Of a stretch of 35,388 nt of DNA, positions 30,188-35,388 are shown in pieces. The stretch is from an uncultured Eubacteriales bacterium. GTDB taxonomy: Bacteria > Bacillota > Clostridia > Oscillospirales > Oscillospiraceae. The notes under the pieces were generated by a model. The model did no database searches. It saw only the letters and a program-made list of their open reading frames with translations, and was not told the DNA's origin. The DNA lies in contig URSX01000007.1 in the NCBI GenBank assembly GCA_900550615.1, forward strand, positions 1 to 35,388. Reading direction: 5' to 3'. A program made the position numbers and the translations under genes. How positions within the stretch are numbered: position 1 is the first letter of the stretch; every line of letters starts with the position of its first letter.

Positions 30188-30682
30188 TCACGCTGTCCAT
30201 TTTGCCACGCGGATCCGATCCGACGACAGACCGGTCAGTGCCTGGAGTGTTTCCGTGACGGCCAGACACACGGCGCTGCTGTCTGCGCCCTGACACACCA
30301 CCACGGCGCCCTGATAGACCGGATAGTATCGATTTGTGACCACCACCTCCTGACTGCCGCTGCCCCGGTTCAGCGTCACCGTTTCCCGCTGGGTGCGGTT
30401 CTCCTCCCGCTGGGTGTTCTCCGCCAGGGTCAAGCGTGTGCCGCTGCGCAGAGTCAGCATCAGTCGGAGCTTCCCAACTCCATCGATCCTGCCCAGCAGC
30501 TCCTCCATACGGCGCTCCTCCGCCTCCAGATCGAAGGACTCCTGCTGAATCTGCCCGTCGCCCTGGTTCGTTTCCTCTGCCTTGGAGGAGACCGGAAGCA
30601 GCATCAGTATGATCCCTACCAGCACCACCAGCAGAATAAATTTGTACTTTTTCCATAGCTCGCCCCATCTTACCTTTCCCAT
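30188..30682 (-). CDS. spoIIIAG: Stage III sporulation protein AG
   Basis: A 164-residue protein: short basic N-terminus, one membrane helix (about 13-32), and a soluble part (about 60-164) with ring-building motif features (ILGRIDGVGKLRLML-like ELLGRIDGVGKLRLMLTL, then VVTNRYYPVYQGAVVVCQGAD). SpoIIIAG forms a large ring in the intermembrane space. The start is ATG 30682 after AAAGGG; an upstream in-frame ATG at 30724 overlaps spoIIIAF and lacks a ribosome site. Confidence 0.93.
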   Translation of the reverse strand: MGKVRWGELWKKYKFILLVVLVGIILMLLPVSSKAEETNQGDGQIQQESFDLEAEERRMEELLGRIDGVGKLRLMLTLRSGTRLTLAENTQREENRTQRETVTLNRGSGSQEVVVTNRYYPVYQGAVVVCQGADSSAVCLAVTETLQALTGLSSDRIRVAKWTA

Positions 30683-30686
30683 TTTG

Positions 30687-31166
30687 TTACCCTTTCGATG
30701 ACTGCCAGGTCTGACCTTCGGCACCGATTCCTAAGTTTTCCTCTATGATCCGCGATAGCTCCCCGTGATAAGCAATGTCCATTTTTACAGCCGTGGGAAC
30801 CGGAATGTTGTCATCCGTCCACCGGGTCTCCACCTGTGGGCTGCATTCCAGGCCAAAGGACTGTGCCTGTTCTGAAATATATGCGGCGCATCGCTCCTGT
30901 ATGAGCGATTCCAGGTTTCTGCTGCTTTGAAGGCGGTAGGTCTCCATCTGACGGTCGATCTGCCGGGCGCACTGGTCATAGGACAGACGGAACCCCTTCA
31001 GCTCCAGGCTGCTGATACCGCGCAGGATGGTCAGAAGAAGCACCAGGCCGCCCGTCACGCCGGCTACCTTCTTCACAGCCCCCTCCGGAAGGAGGGTGGA
31101 GAGGATCGTCAGAACAGCCGAGACCGTCATCAGGCTGATGATCCACACACGAAACCAATCGATCAC
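30687..31166 (-). CDS. spoIIIAF: Stage III sporulation protein AF
   Basis: A 159-residue protein with two N-terminal membrane helices (about 5-24 and 33-52) and a soluble C-terminal domain (about 60-150; KMDIAYHGELSRIIEENLG is typical of the end). Starts at GTG 31166 within a GTGA overlap with the spoIIIAE stop, with GGTGGTGAG upstream. It belongs to the mother-cell side of the SpoIIIA-SpoIIQ apparatus. Confidence 0.9.
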   Translation of the reverse strand: MIDWFRVWIISLMTVSAVLTILSTLLPEGAVKKVAGVTGGLVLLLTILRGISSLELKGFRLSYDQCARQIDRQMETYRLQSSRNLESLIQERCAAYISEQAQSFGLECSPQVETRWTDDNIPVPTAVKMDIAYHGELSRIIEENLGIGAEGQTWQSSKG

Positions 31167-32242
31167 AAGCTCACCACCTTCACAGAAGACGCAACAGATA
31201 TCAGCAGCATGGCCGCCGTGGCGCCGGTCATCCCCAGCACCAGGCCGAAGGCACTGCTCAAAGCATGCAGCAGCTTCACCAGCGGCTCCGGCGCCACTGC
31301 AGCGGCAAAAAAGGCGGAGAGCTTCAGCAGCAGATACTGCACGCCCAGCTTCAGAAACGGCAGAATGCAGGTGGCCAGGATGGTCAACGTGCCCACAATG
31401 CCTACAGACTGCCGCAGGACACCGGCCCCGGCCAGGATCGTGTCTGCGGCATCGGATATGATCCCGCCTACCACGGGGATGGCCGTGCCGATAGCGGAAC
31501 GCGCCATGCGAAGCGTGAGGCTGTCCGCCGAGGAGGCAAAGGCCCCGGAGAGGGAGAGATACCCCGTAAAGAGAAGCAGGCTCCCGGAAAGCAGCCATGT
31601 GGCGGCCTTATGCAGGCCCTGGGCGATACCGCTCAAGCGGCCGGCAGGCAGGATGGCATCGGCGGCGGAAAGGGCCACGAATACCCACACCAGCGGCAGA
31701 AGCAGGCTGCGGATCAGGCTGATCAGCAGGTCGGAAAAGAAAACCGTTGCCACCTGCCGCACACTGGCGGAAACGGCGCATCCGCCGGCCGCTGCCGCCG
31801 CCGAAAGGGTCGGCAGCAGCGCTTTGGAAAATATGTCCAGCTCCTCAATGGTCTGCTCCCCCAGCCCCATGAGGCTTTTCATATTGCTGCCCACTGCAAG
31901 GAGAATCACCATTGTCCCTACCAGTGGAACGGGGTCCAGCATTCTCCCTCCGCCCGCCGCGCCGAAGCAGTCCTCCGCCAGGGAGCACAGCAGGATCGCG
32001 CTCATGATCAGCACAACACCACCCAGGCTGTCCTGCACGGTCACGGCCAGCAGCTTGCAGGTGCGCTCCCACAGGCCGGACAGTCCGTCTCCCAATGATG
32101 TAAAGTTTTCTACCTTGTCAGTATCTTCCAGCAATTCCTTTGCGCTGTCGGGCATGGCATCCGTGATCTCCTCTGGAATTTCCGCCCCATAGGCCGGGGC
32201 CATGCACCACAACAGCAGAAAAATAATCCATATCTTACGCAT
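31163..32242 (-). CDS. spoIIIAE: Stage III sporulation protein AE
   Basis: A 359-residue polytopic membrane protein with a signal-peptide-like start (MRKIWIIFLLLWCMAPAYG, 1-19), then about seven helices from residue 75 on. Conserved stretches include PLVGTMVILLAVGSNMKSLM, ARSAIGTAIPVVGGIISDA and LLKLSAFFAAAVAPEPLV. It is the largest membrane component of the channel and resembles a permease. The ATG at 32242 overlaps the spoIIIAD stop by 1 nt. Confidence 0.93.
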   Translation of the reverse strand: MRKIWIIFLLLWCMAPAYGAEIPEEITDAMPDSAKELLEDTDKVENFTSLGDGLSGLWERTCKLLAVTVQDSLGGVVLIMSAILLCSLAEDCFGAAGGGRMLDPVPLVGTMVILLAVGSNMKSLMGLGEQTIEELDIFSKALLPTLSAAAAAGGCAVSASVRQVATVFFSDLLISLIRSLLLPLVWVFVALSAADAILPAGRLSGIAQGLHKAATWLLSGSLLLFTGYLSLSGAFASSADSLTLRMARSAIGTAIPVVGGIISDAADTILAGAGVLRQSVGIVGTLTILATCILPFLKLGVQYLLLKLSAFFAAAVAPEPLVKLLHALSSAFGLVLGMTGATAAMLLISVASSVKVVSL

Positions 32243-32628
32243 CACAGCATCCCTCGCAGCAATTCCCACACGGTGCCCAGCAGCGGCAAAGACACGATGA
32301 TGGCGCAAAAGGCACCTGCCATTTCCACAACGGACGCCATGGCCCCCTGCTTGGCATCCCGGCACAGCTCCGCACCGGTCCGGGTCACAAGGGCGATGCC
32401 CACCGTCTTCACCAGCGGCTGCAGCAGGTCGGAGGACAGGCCGCCGGCCTGGGCCAGCTGCTTCAGCGCCGAAAGCACAGTCCCCAGCCGAGACAGCCCG
32501 AAAAGAAGCAAACCGGCGCAAACGGATAAGGCCAGCAATATCGCCAGCTCCGGGTGACTTTTCTCCAGCAGCAGCGTCAGTACCGCGCCAATGAGGCAAA
32601 TGGCGATGATTTTCCCCAGCTCCGCCAT
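32242..32628 (-). CDS. spoIIIAD: Stage III sporulation protein AD
   Basis: A 128-residue membrane protein with about four helices (5-22, 28-50, 70-88, 103-125). The segment LVKTVGIALVTRTGAELCRDA with AMASVVEMAGAF is the SpoIIIAD/AC signature. It is coupled to both neighbours: 2 nt from spoIIIAC, 1-nt overlap with spoIIIAE. Confidence 0.93.
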   Translation of the reverse strand: MAELGKIIAICLIGAVLTLLLEKSHPELAILLALSVCAGLLLFGLSRLGTVLSALKQLAQAGGLSSDLLQPLVKTVGIALVTRTGAELCRDAKQGAMASVVEMAGAFCAIIVSLPLLGTVWELLRGML

Positions 32629-32630
32629 GG

Positions 32631-32825
32631 CTACAGGGAAAATAGCGACTTGATGAGATCAAACAGGTCGCTGATTTGCCGCACCAGCATCATCAGTACC
32701 ACCACCAGCCCGGCCAGGGTGGTCATCATCGCCTGCTCCTCCCGCCCGCTGCGGGCCAGAACTAAGTTCAGCACAGCCACCAATATCCCGACGGCTGCTA
32801 TCTTGAAAATCAAATCAACATCCAT
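32631..32825 (-). CDS. spoIIIAC: Stage III sporulation protein AC
   Basis: A 64-residue protein with two membrane helices (about 5-23 and 34-57) and the conserved middle ARSGREEQAMMTTLAGLVVV. Normal length for SpoIIIAC. Position third in the operon, 9 nt after spoIIIAB. Confidence 0.93.
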   Translation of the reverse strand: MDVDLIFKIAAVGILVAVLNLVLARSGREEQAMMTTLAGLVVVLMMLVRQISDLFDLIKSLFSL

Positions 32826-32834
32826 GTATACTCC

Positions 32835-33320
32835 TTACAGTAAAAGAATCACCAAAAGCCCGCAGCCGGAGGCTGTCAGGGCAAGGGATATTTTTTGCTT
32901 TTCATGGCTGTCGGCCTGCCGCTGCCGGAGCAGCTCCCGCATGGCGGCAGCGGAAGACCGCAGATTGGCACTGATCCGCTGGACATCGCCGGAGAGCTCC
33001 AAGGCGGAGAGTGCCTGCGCCGCCTGGAGCCACGGGATCCCACGGATTGCTTTGCTAAAAGCGGATTGTAAAGTGTATCCGCTTGCCATGTTTTGGGCAG
33101 TTTTCGTAAAAATCCAGCCACAGTATTTTCTCCCGGACTGGTCGGCAATGATCTCCGGCATGGGCTGGCAGCGAAAGCGGACGGAGGTCTCCGCCTGCTC
33201 CAGAGCAGCGGCCATATCCTGCAGAAAAAGGATCTCCTCTCGGCTGCGTCTGCGAAGCTGAAGCAGCAGCAAAACCCCGGCGGCGGAAATCAGGAGCACG
33301 CCCAGATACCGGGCTGTCAT
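32835..33320 (-). CDS. spoIIIAB: Stage III sporulation protein AB
   Basis: A 161-residue protein with an N-terminal membrane helix (about 4-21), a long helical soluble domain (about 25-140) and a C-terminal helix (about 145-161). SpoIIIAB is structurally related to GspF-type platform proteins of secretion systems and works with the ATPase SpoIIIAA. Its start overlaps the spoIIIAA stop by 4 nt. Confidence 0.92.
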   Translation of the reverse strand: MTARYLGVLLISAAGVLLLLQLRRRSREEILFLQDMAAALEQAETSVRFRCQPMPEIIADQSGRKYCGWIFTKTAQNMASGYTLQSAFSKAIRGIPWLQAAQALSALELSGDVQRISANLRSSAAAMRELLRQRQADSHEKQKISLALTASGCGLLVILLL

Positions 33321-34231
33321 AGCACCTCCACCTCATAGTGCCGCTGCCTGTCCGCCAAATGGATGCAGACAGCTTTTTCAAAGATGCCCGCCCTCAGCAG
33401 CTTGCGCAGCAGCGGGCGCTTGTGCAGATCGGCTGCCGAGTCGGCGTGGATCGTTGCCAGGAACCGAACGCCGCAGTGGGCCGCTTCCTCCATGGCGAGT
33501 ATGTCCTCGGACTGCGTGATCTCGTCCACGGCGATGATCTGGGGGTTGGCCGAGCGCAGGAGCATGGGGATGGCCACCGCCTTGGGGCATCCATCCAGCA
33601 CGTCCGTGTGGCAGCCGACCTCCATTTGGGCGATCCCCTGCACCATCACAGCCACCTCTCCGCGCTCATCCACCAGTGAGACACGGTGAGCCGGAAGCGT
33701 ATCCATCCCGTCCGATAGGCAGCGCACAAGGTCGCGCAGCAGAGTGGTTTTACCGGCCCCGGGCGGGGCGATCAGCAGTGTGCTGCAAAATACGCCCTCC
33801 TGCAGCAGCTGTGGCATGAGGTCATCGGCTATACCGGGGAGCTCCCGGGCGATGCGGATGCAGGCGGAGGACAGGCCACGCAGGTTGATGCTCCTGCCCT
33901 CCTGCATCACCGCTGTGCCGCACAGGCCGATGCGGAAGCCGCCCTTAGCGGTTATATAGCCCCGGGCCATGGTCTCCGCTGCGGCATAGCGGGAATAGCC
34001 GGTCACCGTGTCGCACAGGAGCTCCAGATCTCCCTGTGTCACCACGGCATCCTCACCAAGGCCGCACTCCCCCTGCGGCAGCAGCACCGTCATGGGATGT
34101 CCGGCTCGCAGACGAAGCTCCTCCGCCTGCTCCTTCTGCCAATCCGGCAAGCGCAAGGCTATGCGCTGCCACCGTACCGGCAGCAGATGGGCCGCCTGCT
34201 CATATTGACTGACTGCATAGCGTTCCACCAA
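33317..34231 (-). CDS. spoIIIAA: Stage III sporulation protein AA (ATPase)
   Basis: A 304-residue secretion-type ATPase. Walker A APPGAGKTT at about 155-163, Walker B-like VSLVDERGE at about 184-192, with DEITQSEDILAMEEAAHCG further on and LATIHADS containing the sensor histidine. It energises the SpoIIIA channel. I set the start at TTG 34231, about 10 nt after AAAGGGGG; GTG 34240 is too near that site, and the GTG at 34264 lies inside the sigma-E -10 box and would not be transcribed. First gene of the spoIIIA operon. Confidence 0.9.
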   Translation of the reverse strand: MVERYAVSQYEQAAHLLPVRWQRIALRLPDWQKEQAEELRLRAGHPMTVLLPQGECGLGEDAVVTQGDLELLCDTVTGYSRYAAAETMARGYITAKGGFRIGLCGTAVMQEGRSINLRGLSSACIRIARELPGIADDLMPQLLQEGVFCSTLLIAPPGAGKTTLLRDLVRCLSDGMDTLPAHRVSLVDERGEVAVMVQGIAQMEVGCHTDVLDGCPKAVAIPMLLRSANPQIIAVDEITQSEDILAMEEAAHCGVRFLATIHADSAADLHKRPLLRKLLRAGIFEKAVCIHLADRQRHYEVEVL

Positions 34232-34262
34232 TGCGATCACGCCCCCTTTTCTTAGTTGACAC

Positions 34263-34291
34263 ACTGTATGAGGGGCTGTCCTTTTTTATGC
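34263..34291 (-). promoter_or_regulatory. Sigma-E type promoter of the spoIIIA operon
   Basis: On the minus strand GCATAAA (34291-34285), a 14-nt spacer and CATACAGT (34270-34263), an exact match to CATACANT. The spoIIIA operon is known to be under mother-cell sigma-E in Bacillus and Clostridia. Box sequence and spacing parallel the cwlD promoter here. Confidence 0.8.
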
Positions 34292-34294
34292 ATG

Positions 34295-34323
34295 AAAATG
34301 CCCCGCGCCTGCGGCGCGGGGCA
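34295..34323 (-). terminator. Terminator of the DUF4364 gene
   Basis: A perfect 10-bp G/C stem (34299-34308 with 34314-34323, 5-nt loop) followed on the minus strand by TTTTC, ending transcription just before the spoIIIA promoter. Confidence 0.85.
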
Positions 34324-34344
34324 CATAATTCGATATTGAAATCC

Positions 34345-34869
34345 TCACTCCGGTGAAAATAGGGAGGCCATGAGCCTGGTATATACCTGCTCCGGATTTT
34401 TTTGAAAACGGTCTGCCAGCTCCCTTGCCAGCTCCTCTGTGGCCGCCATCAGCTCCAGATGCATCAGCTGATCCACATCGTCGCTGAAGCATAGCTCCAC
34501 GGTGAAGGTACCGTTCTCCCTGGGAATGACCCGGGAGCGCACCTGCGCCCTGCGCAGAAGCATCTGGTTATAGGCGGCAACGTTCCGATCTGTCAGCAGG
34601 CGTACGGACATAGGAAGGCTGCTCTCGCAGATCTCACTGTTGCGCAAGCCCTTGGGCGTGATGGCATACAGGCCGTCCGGTGACAGGGTCAGGTGCTCTG
34701 TTTGCACCAGATCGTTCAGGCACTCAGAGAATGAAAAATAATCAATGCCGCTGTCGCACAGGGTCAGCTCCTGCATCCCGTCTATAGGGATCGGCTCTGA
34801 GATGCGGGCGGCAATGTACAGGATCAGAAATTTGATCTCCAGCTTGTCATGGATAAACGCAGCGTCCAT
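34345..34869 (-). CDS. DUF4364 family protein
   Basis: A 174-residue cytoplasmic protein of a family frequent in Clostridia. The N-terminal half (about 1-90) looks like a winged helix: FIHDKLEIKFLILYIAARI, DYFSFSECLNDLVQTEHLTL and a YAITPKGLRNSEICE wing typical of PadR-like regulators. The C-terminal half (about 110-170) is an alpha/beta domain. It is probably a DNA-binding regulator but no target is known. The ATG follows AAAGGGGGCG; own promoter and terminator. Confidence 0.85.
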   Translation of the reverse strand: MDAAFIHDKLEIKFLILYIAARISEPIPIDGMQELTLCDSGIDYFSFSECLNDLVQTEHLTLSPDGLYAITPKGLRNSEICESSLPMSVRLLTDRNVAAYNQMLLRRAQVRSRVIPRENGTFTVELCFSDDVDQLMHLELMAATEELARELADRFQKNPEQVYTRLMASLFSPE

Positions 34870-34892
34870 CTTAACGCCCCCTTTCTTTTATC

Positions 34893-34921
34893 ATTATACG
34901 GCAAAATCTCTCTTTTGTACA
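34893..34921 (-). promoter_or_regulatory. Sigma-A type promoter of the DUF4364 gene
   Basis: On the minus strand TGTACA (34921-34916), a 17-nt spacer and a perfect TATAAT (34898-34893), 23 nt before the ATG. Confidence 0.65.
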
Positions 34922-34971
34922 GGGGAAAATCAGCCGGAGGGGGCCGCTGTCACACACCCTGCGGCCAGATG

Positions 34972-34979
34972 CATACACT
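34972..34979 (+). promoter_or_regulatory. Possible sigma-E -10 box before the last gene
   Basis: CATACACT at 34972-34979 matches CATACANT and lies about 47 nt before the ATG at 35026. No -35 of the cwlD/spoIIIAA kind is found 14 nt upstream, so this may be chance. Confidence 0.3.
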
Positions 34980-35025
34980 GGTGTGAAAGAAGCTTCTTTC
35001 ATTACTTAATTGGGAGGTAATCTGG

Positions 35026-35388
35026 ATGCCTGAAAACGGAATGCCGGGCCCGGTCTGCGATTTAAGCAGTGTGCGGGAATCCGTCTGTGTTCACACCCGA
35101 AAGATATTTGATAGTTGTCGGGATAAGGACTGCATTGAAGACCTGCGGTTCTATCCCACCGCTGCCGCACAGGAGCTGCTTTCATCCTGTCAAATGGTAC
35201 GCGGCGGCACAGCAGAACTGCTGTATGTCTACACGGATGTAGAGCCTGTCACCTTCCACCGTGGTTTTTACTCCATCGACATGCGCTTTTTCTACCGGGT
35301 AACTCTGCAAGTCTGCACCGGAACCCCACGCTATGCCGAGGCCGAAGGACTGTGTGTCTTCGATAAGCGCTGCATTCTCTTTGGCAGC
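35026..35388 (+). CDS. Conserved clostridial protein of unknown function (3' truncated)
   Basis: Starts at ATG 35026 with GGGAGG upstream and stays open to the window edge (121 codons seen). The segments SVCVHTRKIFDSCRDKDC, EDLRFYPT, YVYTDVEPVTFHRGFYSID and the end FDKRCILFGS resemble a widespread clostridial family of about 300 residues that I know only as hypothetical. Four of its cysteines lie close together near the N-terminus. Function is not known. The possible sigma-E box upstream would suit a sporulation role but is weak. Confidence 0.75.
   Translation, partial: MPENGMPGPVCDLSSVRESVCVHTRKIFDSCRDKDCIEDLRFYPTAAAQELLSSCQMVRGGTAELLYVYTDVEPVTFHRGFYSIDMRFFYRVTLQVCTGTPRYAEAEGLCVFDKRCILFGS

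Noticed and set aside
34251..34260. CTTAGTTGAC near the spoIIIA promoter resembling the recombinase leader repeat
   Set aside because: Only a short similarity without the palindrome; probably chance.
1..35388. CRISPR arrays, rRNA or tRNA genes, insertion sequences
   Set aside because: No regularly spaced repeats, no rRNA-like or cloverleaf sequence and no transposase were recognised by reading; weak tRNAs could be missed without a search tool.

Overview
The window looks like chromosome of an anaerobic, endospore-forming member of the class Clostridia, most like gut Oscillospiraceae (Oscillibacter / Flavonifractor / Intestinimonas type). The grounds are a full spoIIIA operon, cwlD, cotJ, a SpoIIM-like gene beside xerD, a 2-oxoacid:ferredoxin oxidoreductase subunit, phosphate butyryltransferase, a split transketolase, a tyrosine T-box leader and a fairly GC-rich, strongly Clostridia-like gene order. 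The assignment is inference from gene content; no 16S gene is present.

Left part (1-7.2 kb): the end of an oxoacid:ferredoxin oxidoreductase operon with a P-loop ATPase; a small operon for a glycine-zipper membrane protein and a PspC protein; a poorly coding stretch; cotJ spore-coat genes (CotJA and CotJB fused); cwlD-radA; a small membrane protein; ptb. From 7.2 to 9.35 kb lies a visibly AT-rich accessory island with a zinc-ribbon protein, a secreted-protein gene interrupted by an in-frame amber codon, a 35-codon ORF, two minus-strand terminators and an inverted repeat in front of a tyrosine recombinase.

Middle (9.35-19.1 kb): tyrosine recombinase, transketolase N and C subunits, then on the minus strand spoIIM-like/xerD, a TIGR04086-like membrane protein, yajC, queA-tgt (queuosine tRNA modification) and tyrS under a tyrosine T-box (specifier UAC, perfect sigma-A promoter).

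Right part (19.1-34.9 kb, all minus strand, read right to left): DUF4364 gene; spoIIIAA-AH (feeding channel between mother cell and forespore) from a sigma-E-like promoter; asp23-nusB-xseA-xseB-ispA; then a gene-free kilobase whose minus strand I identify as the OLE (ornate, large, extremophilic) non-coding RNA, followed by its membrane partner gene oapA and dxs-tlyA-nadK-argR-recN. This order (xse/ispA - OLE - oapA - dxs - tlyA - nadK - argR - recN) is the classical OLE context. Here the RNA has its own well-spaced promoter and 11-nt perfectly complementary ends about 650 nt apart, followed by a U-run. The OLE RNA/OapA ribonucleoprotein is the most interesting system in the window; it is a known class, but its presence in what looks like a mesophilic gut-type genome deserves attention.

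The window ends with a truncated plus-strand gene of a conserved clostridial family without known function.
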